The notes under the pieces: model-generated
What the model saw: only the letters and a program-made list of their open reading frames with translations
Databases searched by the model: none
Told to the model about the DNA's origin: nothing
Shown: positions 46,720-58,922 of the stretch, one piece after another
Numbering within the stretch: the first letter of the stretch is position 1
Layout of the letters: each line of letters starts with the position of its first letter
DNA from: Diorhabda sublineata
Taxonomy: Eukaryota; Arthropoda; Insecta; Coleoptera; Chrysomelidae
DNA length: 64,000 nucleotides
Direction of reading: 5' to 3'
NCBI RefSeq assembly: GCF_026230105.1
Contig: NC_079478.1
Location: 17,003,653 to 17,067,652 of the forward strand
Position numbers and translations under genes: made by a program

Positions 46720-47430
46720 TTCTTCAAAATACCATTTACGAGTGTTTGAAACGTTTCCGACCTAGCAAAGAAACAAGACATTTTTCTTGATAATCATTCA
46801 TATTTTTCAAGAATTGCTTTAGCCTTTTTAACGTTTCCAAATAGTTGCGTCTTTCTCCTCAAAACAGGCGTTTACGTATACGATAACGTTCTCTTCTGAT
46901 GATAATATTTCTCCTGCAAGTGAAAAGGTGCATTGTCCTGATGGAAAATAAATGCGTTCACCTTTTTGCAATTTCTCCTTTTACCTTTTCAAGCGATGAT
47001 CTGTAGCACTCACCTGTTTTACTTTTTTGAAGATTGATGAATGCAATCCCATGACTATCCCAAAAAACGGTCGCCATCACTTTTCCTGCCAATGAAACCA
47101 TTTTTGCCTTTTTCGGTGCCGAGTCATCCTTAGCAGTCTACGGTGTTGACTGTTTTTTCTTCTCAGAACAGTAGTGGTGGAATAAGGTTTTATCTTTAAT
47201 TGTGATTAGACTCCAAAATCTGACTCATTTTGTATTAACTCCGTCAATAAGGCCTAAGAAAGAGCGGAATCCAACGCGCGGATAGTAGGTACATGCATAA
47301 TGTATATGTATATGGCAAATGCATTCTTTTGATATGCCGTAATGGCTGGAATTTTAGTAAGAATTTTTCAACACCAGCGCAAATATATTTCTCAACTTAT
47401 TTTGATAAGTGCTGACGTCTTTAGGTTGAG
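46720..47430 (-). mobile_element. mariner transposase remnant
   Basis: Minus strand in broken frames: 'PKKAKMVSLAGKVMATVFW', 'DSHGIAFINLQKSKTGE', then 'FPSGQCTFSLAGE' (eroded second-aspartate region) and 'KRLKQFLKNMNDY'. This is the middle to end of a mariner transposase, heavily mutated, with no intact ends found. Confidence 0.65.
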
Positions 47431-47789
47431 GTTGGAAACTCCTCCGACAACCCTAGTAGTCATTCCAACAGTTGGATACTGCTGAAGGCCGCAATATCCT
47501 TTATTATGTTTCACTTTGACTAAAATTTTTACCCCTCCAAGAAAGAATAAAGCTACTTTACAAACATTAATTCAAGAGCTTATTGAAGACGATTTCGAAT
47601 TGCGTCCACAGTTTTGCTTGTAGACATTGGCTAGATACATACATTACTCAATAAATCGTGACTGACACACAGATGGAGCTGCCATTGTCTAATCCACATG
47701 ACGTTTACGAAGTACCAACTTTCAAAAGACTATGTGTGACAATTCATGACATTTTGAGTAGTCAGAAAAAAGTGACAGCCATTTAAGTG

Positions 47790-48640
47790 AAGCTACTTTT
47801 GTTATATTCAAAACAATTTCGTGTGCTAATTTATTATTGCTTCTTGATGAGAAAAAAAATACTGTATAAGCTCAGCAATGGCTTCAAAAGTGATATCTGG
47901 ACTCTGCTACATCAAAAAGAATCACTTGTTATTGTTTTGCTGAATTTAATCGTGGTTGTACAGATAATGATGATGGTGAACGTTCTAAATGAAATTTTGA
48001 CCATGAGAAATCTTTTTTCCAAGTGGGTGCCCCGTTTACTCACAGTCCATCAAAAACAACAACGTGTTAATGATTCAGAGTAATGTTTGGCCATGTTTAC
48101 ATGTAATAAATCAGATCACTTCACTCCGGAATCAAAACGATCATTATCTGAGTGGATGGCAGCCGGCGAACCACGTCCGAAGCGACCAAAGGCACGGCAG
48201 TCAGCTGGGTAGGTTATGGCCTCAGTATTTTGGCATGTGCATGAAATATTGTTCATCTTTAAAAGGGAGAGACAATCAATAGCGAATACTACATAGAGGT
48301 GTTTGATCGTTTGAAGTCGACGGCAACGATGGTTAAATTGAACAAATTACACTTTAACCACGTATATTCCGTATCTGACCCCCAGTTACTACTGGCTATT
48401 TGCTGATTTCAAAAAAATGCTCGCCGGTAAAAATTCAGCTCAAATGAAGAAACTGAAGCCTATTTTGAGTCAAAGACAAATCCTTCTACAGCCATGGCAT
48501 CGAGAAGTTAGATAAGCGTTGGAATTATTGTTTTTGCTCTTGAAGGAGATTGTATTATGTTGGTTACTCAACTTATATGCGAGAGTTATATTCTGGAATA
48601 CAACAAAAATATATATTTTGCAACAACACGAATTTTTGAA
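47790..48640 (+). mobile_element. mariner transposase remnant
   Basis: Plus strand, pieces in different frames: 'MRNLFSKWVPRLLTVHQKQQ' then 'RVNDSE', 'HFTPESKRSLSEWMAAGEPR' then 'PKRPKARQSAG', 'VMASVFWHVHEILFI' and 'YYWLFADFKKMLAGKNSA', in the order of a mariner transposase. The region around the second catalytic aspartate is deleted. It is a different copy from, and opposite in orientation to, the remnant at 46720. Confidence 0.8.
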
Positions 48641-50239
48641 AATGATGATTCGTGAGAAGCTTTGATGGTATTTCAACAAAATGAGGGTAAGAAGCGGTTC
48701 GCATGCTTTTGTACAAAACATAGTTCATTCGACTTAATCCACTGAACTTTTTTATACCACTCATTCGAACTCTATAAATGATTTACGCCAGCGAATTCAG
48801 ATGTTATGGTAATTACACTATTTCAGTTAGTTAAAATCAACTCTAAATGTGCGTTTATATTGAAACAGCGACAGAAGACTATTGTCTTGATAAAACCTGA
48901 GAAAAGAGTAGCGAGTAATGTTCTAGAGGATTTTTAGAGTGAAGTGAATCAGTCTCCTGTATAAAATCATTAGTATGGGCATTCCAAGGGAGAAGTATTG
49001 CGGGTATTCACTTGAATGTAGATTATGAGCGCATATTTTAATAGTTCTAGAAAATACATAAAGATAAACTAGAGGAAAATTAGATAAATTGTCACCAAAG
49101 ACCTATATTGCAAGATAAACAACTAATATCTTAATTTATGTGTCTCTAGTTGAAAGATTAGAAACAAGTGTAGTTTTATTGATTCTTAAAACAACTCGTT
49201 GACTTTGAATTTTTGTTTTAATACAAAAAAACTTCAGTTTTAAAAATGAGGTTAATTAAACTTTCAATTAGTTATATCACATTTATTTATGACCTATTGG
49301 AACTTAAAACAAAACAATCGTATGTCTAAGTATCTTTCATGTCCTCTTCTTTTATTTTTTAATGCATTTTTCGTTAAAAAATTCCTTGAACTGGAAAAGA
49401 AAAAATACATTGGTATAGGTGAAGAGAACAAATAGAAGTAGCTACCTTTATTTCTCTTTTGTATCACCTCACTACCATGCCATCTACCTACAATTCAATA
49501 AACTGTTTTTAAAACTTCCTATTTCCTCTACTTTCCTCTCCTTCTTGAATCAAAAATATTTCTTAAATCAACACCTCACTTACCATTTATAATACCTAAA
49601 CATGAATCTCCTAGTGAATTTGTAAAAGACACGTTTTCAGAAATTCTTCGACTAATTCCTTTATTCTCATACTTCCAAAAATGGTTCCGTCGTCGGTGCG
49701 CCCCAGATTAAATACTAAAGATATCTCAGTAAGACGGAGAAACGAAATTATGAGAAAGATGCAAAAGGTAGCTGATTTAAAGGAACGGCATAGTGAAACG
49801 CACGCCACGATTATCGATAGATGATAGCTGTGTAATTTAATTATACGGCCGGTTAGTGAAGAGACGCTGAACATAACCGATTCAAATGTCCGGCAGCGTT
49901 TCGCGAGAAATGAGAACAACGATATATCTGTAGTATTTAATCTGGAATTGCCAGTTACTAGAAACCAAGAACTAGACTAGACCAAGAACTACCTTCCACT
50001 TAACTTCGACTTGTAGTGTACTAGCTTCATACCTCAAGCTTTCAAATATGTCTTTTTTTGTCATACATTAGGCGATATGTACTGATGCAAAACATGCATA
50101 AAATTTACCAAACTCGCATTTTTCATCATATAAAAGTCACATTTGACTTCTATGGCACCTGAAAACCCGTCATAAATCCTAATTCAGTTTGATAAAGTTC
50201 TCAAGACTAACAACAAAACCCTCATCCAAGATTCTTAGC
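48641..50239. other. Intergenic, no recognised gene
   Basis: AT-rich sequence with a pyrimidine-rich stretch near 49440-49560. The 102-codon minus-strand ORF at 49611-49919 has no recognised domain and no clear exon borders. Confidence 0.35.
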
Positions 50240-50535
50240 GCTATATGTGGAGGAATAGAATGACAGAATTTCACAACATCCATTCATCTACTAAATTTTT
50301 GAGGAGTGAAGCTGCGTCTCCGTATTTATCATATCAAACTTACAGCTATTTAATGTCTTCAGAGAGTTATCTTGTCTGCCTAAATTATCACGTCCTTGAA
50401 TCCGTTAAACACAATCTGCTCGACTGCAGACAATATTCTATCACATATCAGCAATTTAATCTGAAACTTAACCTTAAGAAAACACTTAATTGCCCAACAA
50501 AGATCAAGAATGTCTTGGAGTTCCTCAATCTGTAC
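50240..50535 (+). mobile_element. Possible non-LTR C-terminal fragment
   Basis: A 97-codon plus-strand ORF whose second half ('VKHNLLDCRQYSITYQQF', then 'PTKIKNVLEFLNLY') resembles the C-terminal 'HLLLECP...F L..' tail of insect non-LTR ORF2 proteins, without the first cysteines. A weak match. Confidence 0.35.
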
Positions 50536-51189
50536 TAGAAAATATAATTTATCTGTTGTAACAGTTTTGTCGTAGCTCTTTATGTAATTTTCTATTTCTG
50601 TGTCCAAAATAACCAGCGCTTTCCAGGCAAATTGAACTGATATAAAAAATAAACTATTTAACAATAAAATGTGTCTAGATACGTTTTAAGTGGATTGAAT
50701 TTTCCATTGTTTTCGATTGCACATATATCCCAGATAGTGATTCTTGTTCGAAGGTAGCTATTAAAATTATAGTAATCTGGAGAGCGTATCAATATAATCG
50801 GAGATAAAACTAAATCCGATTAATATTTCTGATTTTGACGTGATTGCATTGTTTGATGATATTTGCTAATCTTTGTGGAATTATAACCGTCCTATCAAAT
50901 CGTGATTTATGCCTATAGATTAAGTTATCGCGAATTTTATCCGTAAACAGTTTATAGTTGATCCTTTTTAAAAATATTTTCCTTATCTCTATATTATAAG
51001 AGATAGAAATTTTATTATAATATAAATGTAACTGGCTATTCATTATTAATTATCCACCCCTCATAGTCGTGATTTTTGAGTGTTTGAGCAAATAATAGTA
51101 ACAAATAATATGAGTTATTATAATAAATTGGTAAAGATTCTATATCTAAGATCACAACTCAAATAAACCTTCACCGAGCTAATATTGTG
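50536..51189. other. Intergenic, no recognised gene
   Basis: The 77-codon minus-strand ORF at 50810-51043 ('KIFLKRINYKLFTDKIRDNL') is basic and leucine/isoleucine rich but unassigned. Confidence 0.35.
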
Positions 51190-52256
51190 GTCTATAACTT
51201 AGTTCGTGCGTTTTTTTCGAAATTTGAACGTTTATTTAAGAAAAACATCTACAATTGTATTATTTAAAGTATTGCCCATCTGAAGCTATGACCTTTTCCC
51301 ATCTTTCTGGCAATTTGTGGATCCCATCCCAAAAGAACTGCGCCGCACCGGCTTGGCAGCCAAGAATGAATCAAACCAATTTTTGATATCTTGCTCTGAT
51401 GTAAACCGTTTTCCAGTGAAGGCATTCAGCATCGACCGGAACAGAAGGGGCAAGGTCTGGCCTATAAGGCGGGTGACGTAAAACTTCCCATCCACTGTTT
51501 TCCAAATAGTTCTTAACCGGAGCAACATGGGGTCGAGTGTTGTTATGATGGAAAATTATTGCCTCTGGTCGCATATTCCGGGCGTTTTTTGGCTACTGCT
51601 CTCTTCAAACGGATTAATTGTTTGGTTTTGTTTTTTGGTTTTATCCGGATTTAGCAGCTCATAATACATTACACCCTTCTGATCCCACAAAATAAAGAGC
51701 ATTACCTTCGCGCCCTGGATATTTGGCTTTGCCGTTGAATTGGCTGGTTGGCCAGATTTTACATATGATTTTTTGCGCTTGGGGTTGTCGTAATGGATCC
51801 ATTTTTCATCACCAATAAAAATCCGATGCAAAAATGACTTCCTTCTGTGGCGTTTCGGACATGCAAATCCGCCTTTCGACGTTTTTCGGCAGGTGAAACC
51901 CATTTTCTTTATTTTTGAATATATACAGCTGCTTTTAAACGTTTTAAAATTGCTGCTTGAGTGACTCATAAAGATTTTGTGAGCTCTTCTTGTGTTTGGT
52001 AACAAACTTAATCGAGTAATGCTTCCAGTTCTTCATCTTCAAGCTTTTTTGGCTGCCCAGGACGTTGATGGTCTTCCAAGCTAAAATCACCACTTTTAAA
52101 TAGTGTAAACCACTTTTGGCACGTTTGCTCAGCTAGAGCATGTTCACCATAAACTTTCACCAAAATACGATGACTTTCGGCAGCATTTTTCTTCATATTA
52201 AAGTAATGAAGAAGAACTCCCCGCCAAAACACTTTTTCGGGAACAAAGTTCGACAT
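51190..52256 (-). mobile_element. Near full-length mariner with frameshifts
   Basis: Minus strand: start at 52256 ('MSNFVPEKVFWRGVLLHYFN'), helix-turn-helix region to 52008, then 52005-51556 with 'IFIGDEKWIHYDNPKRKKSY' (first D in 'GDEKW'), 51574-51371 with 'IIFHHNNTRPHV' (N replaces the usual second catalytic D) and 'HPPYRPDLAPSV' (third D), then the C-terminal 'FDSFLAAKP'. The order and length are those of an insect mariner transposase of about 345 residues. Several frameshifts and the lost D make it dead. The 3' end near 51197 (TTAGTTCGTGCG) looks like the terminal repeat; the 5' terminal repeat was not found. Confidence 0.85.
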
Positions 52257-52504
52257 ATTTGAGTGAAAAAAAATTATTGTTGCTAACGCTTCAAATAAAT
52301 GACATATAACGATTATATAAGACTTATTTCATAATAAATTTAGTATATTAGAAAATACAGAAGAAACTCGATTATACGGCCCTAAATTAGTCGGATCGGT
52401 GGCATCACCCCGTCCGCGCCCCGCGTTATCGTTGCCCCCAAAAACGATCAACTGGGCAACCGATATCTGGCCCTTTACTCTGTGAAAAAGCATTACAATT
52501 CAAT

Positions 52505-53320
52505 AAAAAAAGCCGTGAGCAGCAGAGCTCCATCACGAAAGTCGAATTTTTCGTCGAATGAAGAATTTAACTAATACACAAACAAATCTTTCCATAAAAT
52601 GAATTTCTTGGAAATGATATCAATCAATCAAATTTGCTATTCCTCAATAACTTTTCATTTCACAAGTTAACTCTCTCTCTCGAATGAAAATTCATAATTT
52701 CGATAGACCCGGTGGTCTCGAACCCTCTTGTTCAATTCCAATTGACAACAGAGAAAAAATTGTCATAATGACAAGAAATTTCGAAAATGGTAAGTAAAAA
52801 AAATCCCTCTAGCAACGATCATACTCGTATTATTCATTAAATAGGAGGCGGTCCAGTTCAACAATTACAACGATCAAAATGATTTCGGGCGTTTTGTGCT
52901 AGAAGAACTGAAGAAGAAAACTTTGAACTTGAGAAAGACAATTCTTCAACATCTTGCATGCGAAGTTCGAACCCTCTAGTTAAACTTTTTCTGGCCAAAA
53001 AAATAAGAAAATATAACAAAAATGACCATAAAATGGAGAGGGGTGGAGATGGAAAGTTTCGACCGTAGACAGGAAATCATCTCGCCACTAATTGAATCTA
53101 CATGTGAAATTTCATTTTTCAGTCGCTTTTCGCTTGACCTGCAGAGGTGAGCAAAGGTCAAAAACCACTTTTTTGCACTGCGACCCCTCGAAATATTCAT
53201 TTGTTTTCAACCAAACTCTAATAACATCAATCCGCCGCCAAAAAAGCCATGTATGCTAATTTTGAACCAAATCGGACCCATAGCAATTGCACGAGAGACG
53301 AAAATAAGTATTGTAGCTTA

Positions 53321-53323
<3 letters not shown>
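52505..53323 (+). repeat. Repeat A, interrupted copy, left part
   Basis: Matches the complement of 63078-63843 closely, beginning at the same base (AAAAAAAGCCGTGAGCAGC). An extra ~70 bp just before the (TA)n tract (about 53255-53322) is not in the other copy. Noncoding and not assigned to a known family. The remainder of this copy is at 60653-60744, beyond the inserted LTR element. Confidence 0.8.

Positions 53324-53393
<70 letters not shown>
53324..53393. repeat. (TA)n microsatellite
   Basis: About 35 TA units that border the LTR element on its left. The same tract type continues on the right at 60590-60652 and is present at the same place in the inverted repeat A copy (63029-63077). Confidence 0.9.
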
Positions 53394-53395
<2 letters not shown>

Positions 53396-53608
53396 TTAAC
53401 TTTTAATTTACTGGAACCGTGTTTTTAAAAACTAACTTTATTTCTAACATAAATTCTACCAACAACTTCAATTACAAGACTGATATTTTTTATTACAATC
53501 GTGAATTAAATAATCTTTTAGTAAACACAAGCTAAGCAATTCTACAATAAAATAAGTTCTTAATCAGCACAATATACTGTCCACCTAAGGACAATGGCGT
53601 AGGTGACA
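53394..53608 (-). repeat. 3' LTR
   Basis: 215 bp; on the coding strand it begins TGTCACCTACGCC and ends GTTAAGT. It is identical to the 5' LTR except for two substitutions (about 53533 and 53591). Confidence 0.95.
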
Positions 53609-53619
53609 CCTCCCCCTTT
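53609..53619 (-). other. Polypurine tract
   Basis: AAAGGGGGAGG on the coding strand immediately before the 3' LTR, the primer site for plus-strand DNA synthesis. Confidence 0.85.
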
Positions 53620-55191
53620 AGAAGGAAGCTTCTCCTGGAAGCTGGATCCCATCTTCTGTTGCCTGCGGGTGATTCTTACTTGTCCTTCCTGAATGTCTCC
53701 TCTTATACAAAATCCACAAGAAGGCCAATATCAATGCTATATAAAGAAGAATAGTCCAAATACTGGGAATGTAAAAATTAGTGTTATCCGTGAATATTGG
53801 CGTTACCAGTTGATTTGGAATATCCTTTAATTTTAATTTTTTTAAATCAATTCTCATTGGAGAAACGTGTAATTGATTTAATTTCAAATTTAATTCATTT
53901 ATTACAAAAGGTTGTCCAAACGTTTTTTGTTGAAATATTAACTCTTGGTTCCTAAATATAATTTTACATGCTGAATTTTCTATTAAATAAATGCCTTTAA
54001 GAGTTCTCACTTCAGTTTCTTGCTTACATTTTATGATTAATTTTTCATCTACGGGAAATATTGCCAAAAATTGATTTATCTCCGGAATAATTTCAATGTG
54101 ATTCTTAATTATTTCAATTTTTGTATATTGACAATATGTAGAATTTCCTGCTAGCAATATGTTCTCTTCGCATCCATAATTATTATTGTCTTGCAAATGG
54201 TTAGGACATTGAAATATATTGCCGCGAGTACAAATGTCATTTAGAGGTTTAATGACATTATTTGATTTAAGTAAAAATTTTGAATTAGGTATTAATGTTA
54301 CGTATTCTGATTCAATTTCTGTAGGTATAGGTAACATATAAAAAAGATTAAATAAAATATCATAGTTAATGGGTATCGATAAAAAATATTGAATTTGATT
54401 ATTTTCTACTTTACAAACTACGTCTATGACGGCTTCAAATTCTAAAATATTTTTATGTTTTAATTCAAAGGGTAATTCCGCTTGGTAGTAATAATGCACT
54501 TTTTGCAACTCTACAAATAAATCGTGAGATTTTATAATACTTGGATGTAATGTTCTAAGTTTACAGAAGGTCAAGGAATTTTCAACCGTTTCTAAAATGT
54601 CTTGAATTACATTGAATGTGATAAGAAGTTCGTTGAATAACTATTTTAAATATTTAATATTTTCCGCATTTGCTTGAAAATCTAGAATATCTCTTATCTC
54701 AAATATTTTCGTTTTTAATAATTTTTCATTATACTGAATGTCCTGAATTGTCTTATTAAAATTATCAGTTATTTGGCGATTAACAGAATATTGCATTCTT
54801 ATTTGATTTTGCAAGTTTTCTTGGTTTTGTTTTAAATGTTCCATAATTGAATTAATTCTTTCTCCATCTTCAGAGTCCAAGTTTCCTGTTATTGTTTTTA
54901 CTATTGATCCAAGACCGTTAATTAACCCTCTCTTTGGTCTAAGGTAGAATGAATATTAATGTTATCAAATTTTTCTTCTATACCATTCCTAGGGTACTCT
55001 ATTATATTTACAATATTTTCTGTTTCAGAATGAAAAAATGTACTATTAGACATATTATATTTAACGTGATTATATTGTATACTTAACATATTATATTCTA
55101 CGAGTAGTGGACTTAAATTATAAAAATGAACAAAAGTATGACTGGATTTCTGCAGCTTGGCATATCCAAGATTTATGGGAAGTATTCCCAA
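53618..55191 (-). pseudogene. env: Disrupted errantivirus env gene
   Basis: Third gene of the element, beginning 17 bp after pol ends. Three open blocks remain: 54922-55191, 54641-54880 and 53618-54574. A frameshift lies between the first and second blocks and one in-frame stop (about 54641-54643) between the second and third, so no full product can be made from this copy. The second block starts beside a short glycine-rich hydrophobic segment of fusion-peptide type and has coiled-coil-like heptads. The third block ends with a membrane span (about 53700-53770) and a short basic tail. The layout is that of insect errantivirus envelope proteins related to the baculovirus F type. Family assignment rests on position and layout. 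Confidence 0.8.
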
Positions 55192-55208
55192 GTTATGGGT
55201 AACATCTT

Positions 55209-58200
55209 TTATATTGACTGTTGCGTCTCCGGCGGTGACGAACCTAAAATAAATTTATAAGGAGTCTTTTTAGGACGTTTTATGTTTGAAAGATGAATAT
55301 TTTCTGAAGTATTTTTGTGTCTAGTAGCGATTTTAGCTGTTTTTAGTCGGTTATTTTTGCTTTTGATTTCTTCACTTTTATATTTATTTTTGGTTTTACC
55401 TTGTGCCTGTTTATTACGTACATACACTTTAGTGGGTATTGTATCTGGTAATTCTTCACGGCTTTTATTTGCTTTAGAGATTACTTTTGATTTATTTTCC
55501 TGTAATTTTTTATTTAAATTCGAGTATATAATTTTCATTTTATCTTTATGATTTTGTATATAATTATTAACTACTTGTTGATCAATTTCTATATCGAAAG
55601 GTGTGTTACTGGTTATGTGTCCGGTAATTATTTCGTTTGGTTTCAATTTTGTTGCAGAATGAACGCTATTATTATAGGCTAATAATGCGTAAAGTATTTT
55701 ATTTTCAATAGTCTCATTTTTAAAATCTTTTTGATTATTCAAAAGTCTGACGTGTTCAATAATCGTAGAGTGGAATCTTTCAGCAATTCCATTCGATTCT
55801 GGATGTTGAGAGCTTATGAAATGAATTTTAATTTTATGCGTTTCTAATAGTTCTTTTACAACAGAATTTTTTAACTCAGTTCCATTGTCCGAAATTATTT
55901 GTTCTGGTATACAGTGGTGTGTAAAATATTTAATTAGACTATGAGCTACCTCTATTCCTTGTCTAGATTTTAATCCATACATTTGACCATATTTGGAAAA
56001 TGAATCTATTATCGTAAGAAATTTACTATTTTCTAAGGTTATCGTGTCTAAATGCAAAATTTGAAAAGGTTTAGTAGCTGTGGGGGTAACATTTAAAAAT
56101 GGTTTTATTGGTTTTCTATCATATTTGCTTAACTGGCAAACTTCACATTTGTTTATATAAGTTTGTATAGATGCTCTTTGATTTGGCCAGTAATACAAAG
56201 TTTTTAATTGATTTTCAGTTTCATCTAGTCCTCTATGATTAGTCTTACCTTCGTGGTAATTTTGAATCACTTCTTTAATTTCATTTAAGGGAACATCTAT
56301 TAATTTTTTATTACATTTAACAAAGTCAATTTGAGAATCTTGAAAGTGATTTTGTAGAACGACACTGAATTTTTCATAAATTGGGTCTTCGAAATAAATA
56401 AAATATTTAGTTTTTGGTACTATGTATTCTTTTACGAAATTAATGACATCTTGCTCAAAATTGTTTTTAGATAATTGCACAACAATTCTTTGTTTATTTT
56501 CATATAGTTTCATAATAGTAGGTACGGCTGGTTCGAAATTTACTTCCGAAAATATTAATTGATTTTTACCAACATTTATCGCTGAATCTGAAATTGGTAT
56601 ACCAATTACAGGATTTTCCTCATTTGTATGAACAGTTATATCTTCGTCGTCATTCTCATTATTATTACTTTCGTTATCTGTTTCAACTATTAGAGATACA
56701 TTATCGTCGGGAGTTGATGAGAGTTTTTTATTAAATTTGTCCATATAAACCAGTAATTTTTTAGAACATTGAGGTTCTTGTAATTCAGTTTCATTGATAT
56801 TTATTTGAATTCGGGATAAACAATCGCTATTGGTATTTAAAGTACCCTTTTTGTATACAATATCATAATCATATTCCTCAAGTTTCAAGCGCCATCTAAC
56901 AAGTTTTGAACTTGGATCTTTAAGTGAGAATAACCACTGGAGTGGTTTATGATCGGTAACTATTGTAAATTTTCTGCCAAAAAGATAGGGGCGGAAGTAT
57001 TTGGTTGCCCAAACTATGGCAAGAAGTTCTTTCTCGATTACAGAATAGTTGTATTCTGAATCATTTAGGGTTCTGCTGGAGTAAGCCACAGGTAAATCAG
57101 AGCCTATTTTGCCTTGACTTAGAACAGCACCTAAAGCATAATTGCTGGCATCTGTGGTAAGGTTAAAGGGTTTTGTAAAATCTGGATATTGAAGTATTGG
57201 TTCATTCATCAACAGATTTTTACACATTTCAAAGCATTCGACGTAATCTGAATCGTTTACATTAATAATTGCATCTTTTTTCAGTCTAATAGTTAATGGT
57301 TTAGTTAATTTTGAAAAATCTTTTATAAATTTTCGGTAATATCCTAGGAGTCCAAGGAAACCTTTTAATTGTTTTGAATTTTTTGGTATTGGAAATTTTT
57401 GAATTGCTAAAATTTTATCTGGGTTCGGTTTTACACCTTCTGGCGTGACAATATGTCCCAGATATGCTACTTCTTTTCGCAAGAATTCGCATTTATCAAT
57501 TTGTAATTTAAAATTAGATTCTCTTAATCTATTGAATACTTCTTTTAAATTTGTGATGTGTTCTTGTAAACTGGTACTGAACACAATTATATCATCAAGG
57601 TACACCAAACATTTTTCGTTCTGTATACCCATTAGGATATTGTCCATGACCCTTTGAAAGGTTGCAGGAGCTCCTTTCAGACCCATAGGCATGCGCACAT
57701 ATTCATAGTGCCCGTTTTCTACATTAAAGGCTGTTTTCGGAATATCCTCCTCAGCCATTTCGATCTGATGGAAACCAGAAGCGAGATCTAATGTTGTAAA
57801 ATATTGACAACGTCCAAGCTTATCTAGTAACGTTGTAATATCTGGCAATGGATATCGATCTCCAATTGTGATCTCATTCAGTTTTCGATAGTCAACAACG
57901 AGTCGAAACTTCGGCTTTTGAGAAGCATCTAGCTTCTTTGGGACTATCCAAATGTTGCTAGACCATGGAGAATTGGATGGTCTAATAATATTATTACTTA
58001 ACATTTTTCGTATTTGATTTTGAATTTCCGTTCGGTGAATCTCAGGATACCTGTATGATTTTGAATAAATAGGTATTTCATTAGAAGTTTTAATGTGATG
58101 TTTTATTTTACTTGTGAAGGTGAGCTGATTTCCTTCAACATGAAAAATATCACTATACTCTTGAATTAATTTTAATACAGATTGTTTCTCTTCGGAATTC

Positions 58201-58922
58201 ATGTGTTCAGTTCTAACTTTCGAAACATCAAATTTAACATTTTCACAATAAATTTCATTAAAATTTGGGTTGAGGGTTTGTTCGTATTCATCGAATGTCT
58301 CAACACTAATAGAAGGGCTTAAATCTACTCGAAAGTTGGATTCTGAAGGATTTAAAATTGTACATAAAGCTATATTATTTTCAACTTTTGTTAAACATTC
58401 AGGGATTTCTAATTTCCCAATTCGTGTATATGCTATAATTACATTACCATTTTTTACATTTTCAATATTTAATTTAATTACTTGTTCACAACGTGGAGGC
58501 ACTACTATACAATTCGTGGATCCAGTTTTAATGTCAAAGTAATTCAATTTAATTTGACTATAAGGAGTCATAAGCAAATTATTATTTAAATCGATAATTG
58601 CATTAAGTATTTTTAAATTATCCAATCCTAACAAACAATCAAAATGATCGTGAAATTTGAAAACGCAATATTCTAAATTGAGCGGTTTCCTATAATTAAA
58701 CATTTTAGGGATTGGAATGAGTGTGCAGAAATTTTGTTGACTGCTACCAAAGGCAGATTTTACATGGAAGGGTTTTTTGACATAAGATTTTTTGAAATAT
58801 TTCTCAGCAACTGCTGGTGTCACAAAGGATCTTGTGCTACCAGTATCAATTAAAACCTTAAGATTTTGTTCTGGAAAAATTATATAGGGGAACACGCTTT
58901 CTGAATTATTTAAGTTTAACAA
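55209..58922 (-). CDS. pol: Errantivirus Pol polyprotein
   Basis: An intact 1237-residue frame overlapping gag by 7 bp in another frame, so it is likely made by ribosomal frameshifting. Domains: aspartic protease with DTG at 26-28; reverse transcriptase about 270-480 with YLDD at 441-444; RNase H about 585-700 ('TDASNYALGAVL', 'DHKPLQWL'); a Glu/Asn-rich linker about 735-770; integrase about 885-1150 with zinc HHCC (H890, H896, C926, C929) and a DD35E core (D959, D1012, E1048); basic tail. It would process Gag-Pol, copy the RNA to DNA and insert it. No stop, frameshift or missing catalytic residue was seen. The first ATG of the open frame is listed; the natural product is presumably a Gag-Pol fusion. 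Confidence 0.95.
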   Translation of the reverse strand: MLNLNNSESVFPYIIFPEQNLKVLIDTGSTRSFVTPAVAEKYFKKSYVKKPFHVKSAFGSSQQNFCTLIPIPKMFNYRKPLNLEYCVFKFHDHFDCLLGLDNLKILNAIIDLNNNLLMTPYSQIKLNYFDIKTGSTNCIVVPPRCEQVIKLNIENVKNGNVIIAYTRIGKLEIPECLTKVENNIALCTILNPSESNFRVDLSPSISVETFDEYEQTLNPNFNEIYCENVKFDVSKVRTEHMNSEEKQSVLKLIQEYSDIFHVEGNQLTFTSKIKHHIKTSNEIPIYSKSYRYPEIHRTEIQNQIRKMLSNNIIRPSNSPWSSNIWIVPKKLDASQKPKFRLVVDYRKLNEITIGDRYPLPDITTLLDKLGRCQYFTTLDLASGFHQIEMAEEDIPKTAFNVENGHYEYVRMPMGLKGAPATFQRVMDNILMGIQNEKCLVYLDDIIVFSTSLQEHITNLKEVFNRLRESNFKLQIDKCEFLRKEVAYLGHIVTPEGVKPNPDKILAIQKFPIPKNSKQLKGFLGLLGYYRKFIKDFSKLTKPLTIRLKKDAIINVNDSDYVECFEMCKNLLMNEPILQYPDFTKPFNLTTDASNYALGAVLSQGKIGSDLPVAYSSRTLNDSEYNYSVIEKELLAIVWATKYFRPYLFGRKFTIVTDHKPLQWLFSLKDPSSKLVRWRLKLEEYDYDIVYKKGTLNTNSDCLSRIQININETELQEPQCSKKLLVYMDKFNKKLSSTPDDNVSLIVETDNESNNNENDDEDITVHTNEENPVIGIPISDSAINVGKNQLIFSEVNFEPAVPTIMKLYENKQRIVVQLSKNNFEQDVINFVKEYIVPKTKYFIYFEDPIYEKFSVVLQNHFQDSQIDFVKCNKKLIDVPLNEIKEVIQNYHEGKTNHRGLDETENQLKTLYYWPNQRASIQTYINKCEVCQLSKYDRKPIKPFLNVTPTATKPFQILHLDTITLENSKFLTIIDSFSKYGQMYGLKSRQGIEVAHSLIKYFTHHCIPEQIISDNGTELKNSVVKELLETHKIKIHFISSQHPESNGIAERFHSTIIEHVRLLNNQKDFKNETIENKILYALLAYNNSVHSATKLKPNEIITGHITSNTPFDIEIDQQVVNNYIQNHKDKMKIIYSNLNKKLQENKSKVISKANKSREELPDTIPTKVYVRNKQAQGKTKNKYKSEEIKSKNNRLKTAKIATRHKNTSENIHLSNIKRPKKTPYKFILGSSPPETQQSI

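Noticed and set aside
49611..49919. 102-codon minus-strand ORF
   Set aside because: Hydrophobic and serine-rich without family likeness; the sequence lies amid transposon debris and has no exon signals.
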